This document shows positions 31,771-40,575 of a stretch of DNA of 64,000 nucleotides, piece after piece. The notes under the pieces were generated by a model. The model was given only the letters and a program-made list of their open reading frames with translations, ran no database searches and was not told where the DNA came from. A program made the translations under genes and the position numbers. This DNA is from Methanothermococcus thermolithotrophicus DSM 2095 (GTDB taxonomy: Archaea > AGJL01 > Methanococci > Methanococcales > Methanococcaceae). The stretch spans positions 744,001 through 808,000 of the forward strand of contig NZ_OX296583.1 of NCBI RefSeq assembly GCF_946463545.1, in the 5' to 3' direction. Positions within the stretch are counted from its first letter, which is position 1; the number at the start of each line of letters is the position of its first letter.

Positions 31771-32877
31771 ATGAACATGATATACAATGTGGCAGAAGAT
31801 TTTTTAACTGGAGATATATGGATACTACCTACGGACAGGGATAACCTACTAGAACTAAATGAAAATGGATGTATTAAACTAGTCAGGAATATACCTGTTT
31901 TAAGGATTTTAGCCACACCATCTATAAAAAAAACAGTTAGTAGGTTAGCATATACAATAAAGGATAAAATGACAATGTTTAAAGGAGAAACATCAGGATG
32001 GATGAAAAATTTAATTAACTACCTCCATAAAACATACTTCGACAAAAAGAGCAACAATTACTATAAGGCAAAAAAGGCATGGTATAGATTTATAGGAGAT
32101 TTATTTAAAAATATTAGAGATTGGGAGTTTAACAAAGTAAGAGGTAAAATAATCGCACTTTTGAGAATTTTAAACCCAGTACTTGTATTCGATATCCACA
32201 ATACAACAAAGTGGAATTATACTACAAGTTTTGTTAAATTCATCAAAGAATTGAAAAAAAACAATATAACCGTCGTACTAAGGTGTCCGTTCGAATCTAT
32301 GGACCATGTTAAAGAACTGTTTAAAGAATCCAGAATAAACAATATTGCAACAATTAAATACTACGGAAAAACACTCGGTCATACCATATCAGCAAAAGTT
32401 GCAAAATATTTAATCGAAATTTCGAATGGTAATTTGGATGTTATTAGATTGATACTGAAACATTCAAAAAGGGAGCTGAAATCATTGCGGGAGTTAAGGA
32501 TACATTGGTTAAAAATAATACCTGAGATTGTTCCTAAAAAATATAGAAAAATTATGAAATTAGCCTGTAAACTGAAAAAATTCAATATAAAAAATATAGG
32601 CAATTATTTAAACTTCAGTTTATCCACAACCTACAACTATATGAATGAATTGGTTGAACTGGGCCTGTTAACTAAGAGGAAAGTTAGAAAAAACGTACTA
32701 TTTAAAATAAGAATTGATAAGGATTCCTTGTTGAACGTAATAGGGAAATATAACCCCAACAACTTGCATGAGATTTTTTTAATAAATAGCAAATGTAGTA
32801 AATATGTCCAAAAAAATACGTTTTTAAAGAAAAAAGGGTTTTCTACTTTTCGAACTAAGTGTGATTATATAGAATAA
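31771..32877 (+). CDS. degenerate AAA-like ATPase with C-terminal winged helix
   Basis: A 368-residue basic protein that I do not recognise by name. Its layout resembles AAA+/STAND ATPases. A P-loop-like position reads ILATPSIKKTVSRLA (48-60), which keeps Lys-Thr but lacks the glycines. A Walker-B-like strand is NPVLVFDIHN (135-144), and a lid-like segment is IEISNGNLDVIRLIL (215-229). A winged helix follows at about 265-313 (IGNYLNFSLSTTYNYMNELVELGLL). It is therefore likely to be an ATPase-dead DNA-binding protein. It lies between mcm and the proposed origin, and an ORC-like protein with intact motifs lies 1.7 kb downstream, suggesting a related replication or regulatory role. Confidence 0.6.
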   Translation: MNMIYNVAEDFLTGDIWILPTDRDNLLELNENGCIKLVRNIPVLRILATPSIKKTVSRLAYTIKDKMTMFKGETSGWMKNLINYLHKTYFDKKSNNYYKAKKAWYRFIGDLFKNIRDWEFNKVRGKIIALLRILNPVLVFDIHNTTKWNYTTSFVKFIKELKKNNITVVLRCPFESMDHVKELFKESRINNIATIKYYGKTLGHTISAKVAKYLIEISNGNLDVIRLILKHSKRELKSLRELRIHWLKIIPEIVPKKYRKIMKLACKLKKFNIKNIGNYLNFSLSTTYNYMNELVELGLLTKRKVRKNVLFKIRIDKDSLLNVIGKYNPNNLHEIFLINSKCSKYVQKNTFLKKKGFSTFRTKCDYIE

Positions 32878-33380
32878 TACAAAATATACAATACATAATA
32901 TCAAATATGTTGAGTGTAATGTTGTGACACAGCCTTATTTTTCGAATACTACTTATGATTCATATTATAAGAAAATTATTTTGCTATTTTTTAACTTATA
33001 CGATTTCGAGTTTTCGAGTGTAGTGTATGTATAGAATTTTGGAAGGTATCCCCATTTAGGTTTTACAAAAATTATTCCAAACGTATTCTATATGTTATTA
33101 CTATTTTGATCTATAAATGTATAATATGTATAAATAATAAACAATATGTTATAATATACACTATAGTGTGATTATACTACTAAAAACGATGTAAACAATC
33201 AATACTAATCTAGAGAAACATGTTTAATTATCATTAAACATATTTAACAAGATGATAACTACTATGTGGTAAATACTGGATAAATTACTCTCTGTTATAA
33301 TCAAAAATGCATTTTTTATTTATTGGTGGATACATTTCAAAACCATATACATACATCACGTTCGAAAACCCGAAATACTA
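32878..33380. other. AT-rich non-coding region, left part of origin candidate
   Basis: 503 bp without a supportable gene. It contains a perfect 12-bp palindrome ACACTATAGTGT (33158-33169), ATGTTTAA ... TTAAACAT (about 33219-33241), and several TTCGAA/TTTCGA motifs (32940, 33003, 33361). The end of the upstream gene (AGTGTGATTATA, about 32858) resembles GTGTGATTATA at 33166. Base composition is overwhelmingly A+T. Confidence 0.45.
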
Positions 33381-33899
33381 TTATTTTGTAGATTGGTAAT
33401 ACTTTTTCAGATAGTTTATGTGCTTACATTCTTGAGATTGGCAGGATATACACCACCAAGTATCGTTTTTAGTTTTAAATACTCTCGAAACTTCTTCTCC
33501 CCTGTAGTCGTAGAATTTAAAAGTAATTCCTCCAAAATTATCGGCGAATTTTCTTATTTCAAATCCCATATTCTTTACTGGATAATACTTTGTTTCAAAT
33601 TTCTTTTTCGGAAGACTTTCGAAAACACTCGAAAAACTAACGTCGAATATTTCGGGACATATTCTCTTTAATATTGATATTCCTTTCACCGTTAAGGAAT
33701 ATAAGACTTTATGTCTGTTTCTTTCTCTTTTAGCCACATTTAAAGCTACGCACATCCTTAAAAACTGTGAAGGTAGCCCTTTTGAAATTCGAAGGTTTTC
33801 GGATATCTGCTGGGGATAAGTTGTGCCATTAGTTAACACATAGTGTAAAATTAGTTTTCTAAATGGTGTTGAGATTATTCCTTTTACTAAGTTATCCAT
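33381..33899 (-). CDS. winged-helix protein with C-terminal zinc (SWIM-like) motif
   Basis: A 172-residue protein. Residues about 1-75 form a winged helix (STPFRKLILHYVL, GTTYPQQISENLRIS, HKVLYSLTVKGISIL), and the C-terminus has WWCISCQSQECKHINYL, a Cys-x2-Cys-x4-Cys-x-His cluster similar to a SWIM zinc finger (CxCxnCxH) but with one extra residue. The start is ATG 33899; GGTGAT precedes it. The gene is alone within about 1.7 kb of AT-rich DNA between the degenerate AAA protein and the ORC-like protein. A DNA-binding role at the origin or self-regulation is an inference. Confidence 0.65.
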   Translation of the reverse strand: MDNLVKGIISTPFRKLILHYVLTNGTTYPQQISENLRISKGLPSQFLRMCVALNVAKRERNRHKVLYSLTVKGISILKRICPEIFDVSFSSVFESLPKKKFETKYYPVKNMGFEIRKFADNFGGITFKFYDYRGEEVSRVFKTKNDTWWCISCQSQECKHINYLKKYYQSTK

Positions 33900-34580
33900 C
33901 AAATCACCTTTTTTTAGTTATTGGGTGCTCTTTGACTAAGATCTAATGAATATCTAATTTTTTAAACGAATATTTATCTTTAGGGTTTTTGATTCATATA
34001 ACGTTTTTCGTCCAATACTAATTTACTAATAATTTTGATAGTATATATGTCTTTTTATTTGATAGTTTTTTGTTTAAAGCCAATAATTTGGATATGTTGA
34101 AAAATGTAGGGGGTATATCCGTTGTTTTAATTTTCTTATATGATACTTGATTAACTTTCAATTTTTAATATTTTATTCAAAGTTATTTTACGTTTTATGG
34201 TTATATTCACAATATATTTTTTAGTATATAAGTAAAAAATACAATTAAAGAAAAATTTATTAAATAAGAATAATTATATATACTTTTTCTTTTTTATTAA
34301 AATAAATTTTAATTGAATTTTGAGAGTCATTTGGCTTTGTATTGTTTATATAATTTTTTATTCACAATATTTTTGCTATTTTATGTTTTATTCACAATAT
34401 TATTGCATAGTAAATAATTTATATAGTTATATCTATAAATATTTTTAGATGTTAAATTTTAGATTTTCGAATTTTCGAAAAGTATAAAAAAGTTGATAAT
34501 GCAATTATCTAATTATTATTTTAAAATTTTCAAATTGAAAATTTGCACTAGGACGCTTCTTTTTAATTTATGGTGGTATT
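33900..34580. other. candidate replication origin (oriC) core
   Basis: 681 bp directly upstream of the ORC-like gene, almost all A/T. The 12-mer TATTCACAATAT occurs three times (about 34204-34215, 34359-34370, 34389-34400); the last two are exactly 30 bp apart and share the longer TTTTATTCACAATATT. A perfect inverted repeat AAATTTTCAA-A-TTGAAAATTT lies at 34524-34544, and TTTTCGAATTTTCGAAAA near 34474-34491. This fits archaeal origins, which are AT-rich, carry repeated initiator sites and lie beside orc1/cdc6. No functional data support it. The promoter of the ORC-like gene is also here. Confidence 0.55.
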
Positions 34581-35807
34581 ATGTTGGACCCTATTGAATT
34601 TATATACAATTCATCATCTATAACAAGAAAAGCGATGAATAGATTGAAACTAAAAACAAATCCTTTTTCGGAAAAACCTATTAGGGGAAATACTAAGTTT
34701 TTCGTAGGTAGAACTTCAGAGCTGAAAGAAATTGCCGACATATTGGGTGCAGCTCAGTATGGAAGTATAGCTAACGCTGCCATTGTAGGTACAAAAGGTA
34801 TTGGTAAGAGCTCTATACTCAACATATTGTACTATGCTGCAAAAAGAAAGGGTTATTGGGTAGTGGAGCTCGAGGCCTCGCAAGTTACTCCCAGGCAATT
34901 TTTAATCCAGTTAATGTATGGTATTATTAAGGATAATTTATTTTCAATAGATGGTACTTTATCAACGGATTATATGGAACATTCCCAAAGAATTATTGAA
35001 ATATATAGGCGACTGAACAACTATAGCGATAAAACACCGGTTCACTATCCAAGGGAAAAAATAGAAAGGGATTTGGATTATCTATTGACAAATGTGAGGG
35101 AAGAAGGAAAGTTATGTATAATAACAATAGATGAGGCAGACCAATTTGCTAAAAAAAGCTGTCTAAGCCTTTTACAGTTCTTTCATTCATTCCTCTATGA
35201 AGATGGAATTTTAGTATTTTTTGCAGGTTCTCCTACATTAATGGAGGGTTTAACAAAAGTATCTCCTGCAATGAAGGATAGAATACCTAAGGTAATAAAC
35301 ATGCCTCCACTCCTAAAAGAAGAAGCTTATGATTTAATTAAAAGACGATTGGAAGATGCTCACACAGTTAAAGCAGGAGATTATGAGCCATTTACCGATG
35401 CTGCAATTGATAAAATAGTTGAAGAGTGCGATGGAATCCCAAGAAAGATAATAATGACTTGTTCTGAGGCAATATCTATAGCTATGAAAAAAGGAATGGA
35501 TAAAATAGATGAAGACATAGTTAGAATGGCAATGAAAAAACTAGGTATTAGTGTAGGTCATCAAATATTAAATCATTTAACACCTGCCCAATCTAAAATA
35601 GTTCAAGCACTTGCGGATTTGGGCGGCAGTTCAACAGTAACTGAGTTAGCTAGAATTTTAAACAACTCTCCTGGAACTATTGGAACTCATTTATCGGATA
35701 TTTATGAAATGGGGTATGTATATAAAGAAAGAGTGGGTAATAATGTATATTACTCATTATCAAAGGAACTAACAGAGGTTCTAATCAATGAAGATGAAGA
35801 AAATTAA
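34581..35807 (+). CDS. Orc1/Cdc6-like AAA+ ATPase with winged helix
   Basis: A 408-residue protein. FFVGRTSELKEIADIL (40-55) is the leader typical of ORC/Cdc6 and related AAA+ proteins. Walker A is GTKGIGKSS (70-78), Walker B IITIDEAD (180-187), a sensor 1-like FFAGSP follows, then a helical lid (IVEECDGIPRKIIMTCSEA) and a C-terminal winged helix (STVTELARILNNSPGTIGTHLSDIYEMGYV). It is followed by mptA as MJ0774 is in M. jannaschii by my recollection; MJ0774 has been proposed as a divergent initiator, because classical Orc1/Cdc6 is missing in that order. GGTGGTATT precedes the ATG. The initiator role is likely but not proven. Confidence 0.7.
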   Translation: MLDPIEFIYNSSSITRKAMNRLKLKTNPFSEKPIRGNTKFFVGRTSELKEIADILGAAQYGSIANAAIVGTKGIGKSSILNILYYAAKRKGYWVVELEASQVTPRQFLIQLMYGIIKDNLFSIDGTLSTDYMEHSQRIIEIYRRLNNYSDKTPVHYPREKIERDLDYLLTNVREEGKLCIITIDEADQFAKKSCLSLLQFFHSFLYEDGILVFFAGSPTLMEGLTKVSPAMKDRIPKVINMPPLLKEEAYDLIKRRLEDAHTVKAGDYEPFTDAAIDKIVEECDGIPRKIIMTCSEAISIAMKKGMDKIDEDIVRMAMKKLGISVGHQILNHLTPAQSKIVQALADLGGSSTVTELARILNNSPGTIGTHLSDIYEMGYVYKERVGNNVYYSLSKELTEVLINEDEEN

Positions 35808-35888
35808 TATATTCCTAATCCAAGGATGGAAACTTGTTAAAAGTCCCGGATTTTATTAAGGATTTGTTCTAGGAGCAAAGGTGGTTAA

Positions 35889-36833
35889 ATGTTGTTTTGT
35901 GATGTTCAAGCTACTGAACCTGATATTAAAGTCTCACTTACAAGGGTCGGTGTAACCAACCTAAAAAAACTTGTAAAAATAAAAAGAAAAGCAAAAAGGC
36001 CCATAGTACTTTTGCCCACTTTTGAAGTCTTTGTTGATTTGCCAAGTTCCCAAAAGGGAATACATATGTCCAGGAGCCCCGAGGTAATAGAGGAAATTAT
36101 TGAAAATATAATTATCGAAAAAGATGTGTATGGTCTTGAAGAACTTTCCGTAGATATTGTAACAAAATTGTTTGAAAAACATGAGTATGCAAACAGGGCA
36201 GAAGTTCTCATATATGGGGACTATATGATGGAAGAAAAATCTCCAGTAACGGAAAAAAAATCCCAAGAAATATGTAAAATAATTGCCAGAGCATATGGTA
36301 TAAAAAAAGATGGCAAAATAAACATTAAAAAAATGGTTGGGGCAGAAGTTGTAGGAATGACTGCATGCCCTTGTGCCCAAAATCTTTTAAAGGAAAAGGC
36401 TGTGAAAAATCTGAAAGATCAAGGATTTTCAGATGAAGATATTAAAAAAATAATGAGCTCGGTAGTCATAGCAACCCACAATCAAAGAGGGATAGGTACT
36501 GTAATGATCGAAGTACCTCATGGTTACGATGTTGGAATTTCAAATATAATTGAAATAATAAAGAAGTCAATGAGTGGAGAAGTATATGAACTTCTAAAGA
36601 GAAGTGATGAAGCTTATGTTGTAGAAACTGCCCATAATAATCCTAAATTTGTTGAAGATTGTGCCAGAGAAATGATTAAAAGAGTCGTAGATGAATTTAG
36701 CTATCTTCCGGATGATACTCAAGTTTTAGTAAGGCAAGTAAATAAGGAAAGTATTCATAGGCATGATGCATTTGCAGAAAGGTTTTCGACAATGGGTGAG
36801 CTAAGGGAAGAATTATCTAAAACACACAAATAG
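35889..36833 (+). CDS. mptA: GTP cyclohydrolase MptA (GTP cyclohydrolase IB family)
   Basis: Fe(II)-dependent enzyme that opens GTP to 7,8-dihydro-D-neopterin 2',3'-cyclic phosphate, the first step of tetrahydromethanopterin synthesis. The FolE2 family is recognised from VFVDLPSSQKGIHMSRSPE near residues 50-68, GMTACPCAQ (metal-site Cys region), THNQRG, and a C-terminal HRHDAFAERFST. Its 314 residues are complete. The gene follows the Orc-like gene at 81 bp. It ends just before a dense hairpin array. Confidence 0.92.
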   Translation: MLFCDVQATEPDIKVSLTRVGVTNLKKLVKIKRKAKRPIVLLPTFEVFVDLPSSQKGIHMSRSPEVIEEIIENIIIEKDVYGLEELSVDIVTKLFEKHEYANRAEVLIYGDYMMEEKSPVTEKKSQEICKIIARAYGIKKDGKINIKKMVGAEVVGMTACPCAQNLLKEKAVKNLKDQGFSDEDIKKIMSSVVIATHNQRGIGTVMIEVPHGYDVGISNIIEIIKKSMSGEVYELLKRSDEAYVVETAHNNPKFVEDCAREMIKRVVDEFSYLPDDTQVLVRQVNKESIHRHDAFAERFSTMGELREELSKTHK

Positions 36834-36840
36834 TTAAACT

Positions 36841-37110
36841 CGACGAAAATCAAAGATTTTTGTGAATCGACATCGAAGCAAATCTTCGATTTGCTGTCGA
36901 AGCGAATCCAAAGGATTCGCTGACTTACGAAAACCTGAAAGGTTTTCGTTAAGACTCACAAAATCTGAAGGATTTTGTCTAGAATTCCAAGGAAATTTGT
37001 CTCGATCAGCAAATCACCAACTTCGTTGGTGAGCTACAAATCCGAAGGATTTGTTCAATTTCCTTGAAATTTGCTTCGACAGCGAATCATTCTGATTCGC
37101 TTCGATATTA
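36841..37110. repeat. tandem array of hairpin repeats
   Basis: At least eight perfect or near-perfect hairpins lie in about 270 bp: GAAAATCAAAGATTTTT, GCAAATCTTCGATTTGC, GCGAATCCAAAGGATTCGC, GAAAACCTGAAAGGTTTTC, CAAAATCTGAAGGATTTTG, TCACCAACTTCGTTGGTGA, CAAATCCGAAGGATTTG and GCGAATCATTCTGATTCGC. The last three also lie inside longer arms that pair (CCAAGGAAATTTG with CAATTTCCTTG). Spacers such as TGTCGAA and TGACTTACGA are shared. The stem sequences vary but pairing is kept, so the structure seems to matter more than the sequence. The array fills the mptA to ATP-grasp gap (36834-37270); the last about 150 bases carry the promoter. Confidence 0.85.
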
Positions 37111-37270
37111 TATCAATTATACAATATATGATATTTTTTTAATACAATCCTCGAACATAGCAGAGGATATAATCTTTACTTTTAACACTCACCCGTTAAG
37201 AGATCTTCGGATTTTCTCGTAACATATATATACAATTAACTATACTTTCACTCAATTATGTCGTGATTTT

Positions 37271-38368
37271 ATGAAGGTACTTGTGGTAGGAGTTAACACT
37301 CGTCCAGTGGTTAATTCTGTTAAAAATTTAGGTTATGAAGTTTATTCTGTATCTTATTACAATCCAATGGATTTAAATGCAGATAAAAAGAAATATATTA
37401 TAAATGACAAACAACACGGACACTTTAAAGATAAATACAATGAAAAAGAATTGATAAACCTCTCTAAAAATTATGTTGATGAGGTAGATTTAATTTTTGT
37501 TTGTTCAGGAATTTTTGAGAGCAAACATTCAAAAACGCCAGATTGGGACGTTGTTGGAAATTCACCAAAAAAGATTAAAAGGGTAAGTAACAAATATCAT
37601 ACTATACGAAAGTTAGAGAATCTGGGCTATAATGTACCTATAACGTATATTGCAAATAATTTATTCCAACTTGAAAAGTACTTATCGGAGTTAAAATCTG
37701 TAGTTATAAAGCCCATCTCAGGTAGTGGCGGGATGGGTGTAGTTTCATTAAGTTATGATGGATTGGACTGGGAATTAAAACGAAGCAAAGATATTTTAAA
37801 CATTAAGTTTCCAGTAATTGTCCAAGAGCTGATTCAATCATATAGCTTTAGTGCATCATTTATTGATTTGAATTTCATAACATTCAATAAACAAATAATT
37901 GAAAACAACATGTATATTGGGAATATAACCCCTTACATGCCTAAGGATATATCAAAAGAAAGTACCGTATCCCAATTTAAAGAACTGATAGAGGCTTTTG
38001 ATTTAAAAGGGATGAATGGTATTGATTTCATGATTAGAGATGGTAATCCTTGTATTTTAGAAATAAATCCTCGAATTCTAGGGACATTTGAAACTATAGA
38101 AATGTCATCTAATGAGAACCTTGCAAGTGCTATACTAACCAATAAGCCCGTAAAACCGAAATTCCAATTTTTTAAAAGAATTTTATTTGCAAAAGAAAAA
38201 CTTGTAAGTTATATTAAAAAACAACCCCTTGTTTTTGATATTCCAAGGTACGGCGCAATAATCGAACAAAATGAGCCACTAACTACAGTAATTGGAAGAA
38301 ACATTGATGAAATCAACAAAGTAACAGACCATGTTTTCAAGAGGTGCATCAGTTATGAAACTAAGTAA
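37271..38368 (+). CDS. ATP-grasp protein (predicted carboligase, COG2232-type)
   Basis: A 365-residue ATP-grasp enzyme. The N-terminal preATP-grasp domain starts [22 protein letters not shown]. The ATP-grasp domain shows [30 protein letters not shown] (Gly-rich loop), [14 protein letters not shown] and the metal-binding [12 protein letters not shown]. Such enzymes join a carboxylate to an amine or thiol via an acylphosphate; the substrate here is not known. By my recollection the gene order ATP-grasp, tfe, HD matches MJ0776-MJ0778. The TFE gene overlaps its end by 14 bases. Confidence 0.8.
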   Translation: MKVLVVGVNTRPVVNSVKNLGYEVYSVSYYNPMDLNADKKKYIINDKQHGHFKDKYNEKELINLSKNYVDEVDLIFVCSGIFESKHSKTPDWDVVGNSPKKIKRVSNKYHTIRKLENLGYNVPITYIANNLFQLEKYLSELKSVVIKPISGSGGMGVVSLSYDGLDWELKRSKDILNIKFPVIVQELIQSYSFSASFIDLNFITFNKQIIENNMYIGNITPYMPKDISKESTVSQFKELIEAFDLKGMNGIDFMIRDGNPCILEINPRILGTFETIEMSSNENLASAILTNKPVKPKFQFFKRILFAKEKLVSYIKKQPLVFDIPRYGAIIEQNEPLTTVIGRNIDEINKVTDHVFKRCISYETK

Positions 38369-38912
38369 GGGAGAAATTTATGACATGCTGGACAATCCCT
38401 TAGTTCAGCAAGTTATATTTGACATAGTGGAAGAGGATATGAGTGGATTCAATATTTTAACCATTCTTGTAGAATTAGAACAGGTTACCGATGATGAAAT
38501 TTCAAGACAGCTCAATTTAAAACTAAACAATGTTAGAAAAATTTTATATAAATTGTATGAAGCAAGGCTGGTAAATTACGATAGAGAAAAAGATGAAGAA
38601 ACCAACTGGTATATATATACCTGGAAACCAGCTCTTGAAAAACTACCTTATGTTGTAAAAAAGAAAATGGAGCAAATACTCGAAGACATGAAAAAACAAC
38701 TCGATATTGAGGAGAATAATATTTTCTTTTACTGTTCCAGTTGTGAATTGAAGTTTACTTTTGAAGATGCCATGGACAATGGGTTTAGGTGTCCGCACTG
38801 TGATGAAAGACTTCACGAATATGACAATCGGAACGATATTAAACTAATTAAGGAGCAGATAAAGTTCTTAGAGGATGAGTTCAAACTAAATCCTTTATTT
38901 TCTAATTTATAA
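38355..38912 (+). CDS. tfe: transcription factor E (TFE alpha)
   Basis: Archaeal homologue of TFIIE-alpha that stabilises the open promoter complex of RNA polymerase. The N-terminal winged helix is [34 protein letters not shown] linking coil follows ([19 protein letters not shown]), then the zinc ribbon [24 protein letters not shown] start at ATG 38355 (185 residues), which has GAGGTGC before it; the longer frame to 38331 lacks a site. Translation-coupled to the ATP-grasp gene by overlap. Confidence 0.93.
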   Translation: MKLSKGEIYDMLDNPLVQQVIFDIVEEDMSGFNILTILVELEQVTDDEISRQLNLKLNNVRKILYKLYEARLVNYDREKDEETNWYIYTWKPALEKLPYVVKKKMEQILEDMKKQLDIEENNIFFYCSSCELKFTFEDAMDNGFRCPHCDERLHEYDNRNDIKLIKEQIKFLEDEFKLNPLFSNL

Positions 38913-38927
38913 TTTTTTGGTGAAAGT

Positions 38928-39539
38928 ATGCACGGTGCTTTTTTAGATGGTTTAAATTTTAATTTTAAGGAATTGTATCCTAATTTAACAAGCATATTGG
39001 AACATCCTCAATCATACCGTGGCGATATGTATTTAAAATTTAAAGAATTATTATATTTCCTTTTAGAACACTGCGAAAAAAATGTTGTTTTACACTGTTT
39101 GGCAGTTTCAGATTATGTCTATGAGTTAGGAATTCAAATAAAAAATAAAGGAGTAGATTTTAACTTAGAATTGGCTGTTTTAGGTGGGCTTTTACACGAC
39201 ATTGGCCGGTGTAAAACACACGATATAACCCACGGTATTGTTGGGGCAAATATTTTAAGAGAAAATGGTTTTAAAGAAGAACTTGCATTAATTGCTGAAA
39301 GGCACATCGGTGCAGGAATTCCAAAAGAGGAGGCTTTTGAACTAGGTCTTCCCCCTAAAGATTATATCCCAATGACTTTAGAAGAAAAAGTAGTAGCACA
39401 TGCTGATAACTTAATAAACGGTACAAAAAGAGTAGATATGGATTTTGTAATAAATAAATTTAGAAATAGGTTGGGAGATCATCCCTCTATAAACCGAATT
39501 ATGGAGTTAGATGCTGAGATAAATAAATTATTAATATAA
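38928..39539 (+). CDS. HD-domain phosphohydrolase (TIGR00295-type)
   Basis: A 203-residue HD-superfamily hydrolase found in archaea as a uncharacterised family. HCLAVSDYVYELG supplies the first His and LGGLLHDIGRCKTHDITHGIVG the HD pair; AERHIGAGIP and AHADNLINGTKRV complete the metal site. The likely substrate is a nucleotide or phosphate ester. GGTGAAAGT precedes the ATG. It follows tfe by 15 bases and is probably in its transcript; it is convergent with the secretion genes. Confidence 0.85.
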   Translation: MHGAFLDGLNFNFKELYPNLTSILEHPQSYRGDMYLKFKELLYFLLEHCEKNVVLHCLAVSDYVYELGIQIKNKGVDFNLELAVLGGLLHDIGRCKTHDITHGIVGANILRENGFKEELALIAERHIGAGIPKEEAFELGLPPKDYIPMTLEEKVVAHADNLINGTKRVDMDFVINKFRNRLGDHPSINRIMELDAEINKLLI

Positions 39540-39556
39540 CAAATATTTATCTTTTT

Positions 39557-40441
39557 TTAGCTAAACAACACTCCAGATAGGTATAATGTTCCATAGAATG
39601 CCGTAATTCCAAAAGTCATACAAAATGCACAAGTTATTACCATCCTATTAAGTTTTATGCCAAATAAGGGTATTGAAAATAAAAGACCAAATATGCCAGT
39701 TCCTAATTGAATAACTTCAACTGCCCTAGCGATTTGATCATGTGATATGGGGGGCATTGATGGTGTCAATTGTGACAATATAGATAAATAACCTCCAATT
39801 AGACCTGCAGTTGCCGGTATAACACCACAAAGGATAATTAACCCAACTGCAAGACCGTTCGCTGTAATACTTAACAACTGGGCCTTTAAATTTTGTAAAT
39901 CTTCGAGAGTTTTTGCCAAGGTTTTGAGTGTGGTTGCCAATTCCCCTCCATATTTTCTATTTTCAATTATCAACCTACCAAGTTGTCTGAATATCCTAGA
40001 GTCGATGGAGTTTGAGACTATTAACATAGCGTCTTCAAAACTTAGCTTTCTCTCAGTCATCAATACAATAACCTTTGAGAAAATGACATCGACTTCACGG
40101 ATACCGCTGTTTATAACTTCGTTGATTGCATCTATTACTGAACGTCCGGATTCTAATGATAATATCATTACATAAAGTGCTTTTGGAATGTTACGTTCAA
40201 ATCTCTCAATTTTAGACTCATGGAGTAGGGAAGGTATTGATAACACAGAACCCAAATACACAAAAGTCAATATCAAAGTAGTTCGTGTTGTAAAACCCAA
40301 TAATAATTTTAATATTGCCGGCATTATTGCTATAACTAGTAATATGGCAATAAATATTCTCTCATCAATTTTCTTTCCAGCTTTTTTTAGTATTAATATA
40401 TTACGCTTTACAATATAATTGTAAAGTTTTTGAATGTTCAT
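39557..40441 (-). CDS. type II/IV secretion-like membrane protein (TadC/FlaJ-type)
   Basis: A 294-residue integral membrane protein with a T2SSF domain (ALYVMILSLESGRSVIDAINEV ... MTERKLSFEDAMLIVSNSI) and about five hydrophobic segments (residues about 30-75, 200-230, 255-290). It is the last of three genes encoding a pilus- or secretion-type machine, downstream of a second T2SSF protein and the ATPase. It probably forms the platform that the ATPase drives. No prepilin gene is in the window. Confidence 0.85.
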   Translation of the reverse strand: MNIQKLYNYIVKRNILILKKAGKKIDERIFIAILLVIAIMPAILKLLLGFTTRTTLILTFVYLGSVLSIPSLLHESKIERFERNIPKALYVMILSLESGRSVIDAINEVINSGIREVDVIFSKVIVLMTERKLSFEDAMLIVSNSIDSRIFRQLGRLIIENRKYGGELATTLKTLAKTLEDLQNLKAQLLSITANGLAVGLIILCGVIPATAGLIGGYLSILSQLTPSMPPISHDQIARAVEVIQLGTGIFGLLFSIPLFGIKLNRMVITCAFCMTFGITAFYGTLYLSGVLFS

Positions 40442-40575
40442 ATTTTCACTTCACCTACTGGCGCTAGCTCCTTTTTGAGGATAATTCTAGACTAGACAAT
40501 GGTAATATAATAAATATGGATAATAATAACATGAGGATGTCCCTATTTTACATAATATTAAAAGAGAGCTCTCAT
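40442..40575 (-). other. gap between the two secretion membrane-protein genes
   Basis: 134 bp. No terminator-like T-tract or mosaic repeat is obvious, so read-through from the upstream gene is expected. Confidence 0.25.

Noticed and set aside
36841-37110. CRISPR array
   Set aside because: The units are hairpins of varying sequence without constant repeats or unique spacers of fixed length, and no cas genes are nearby.
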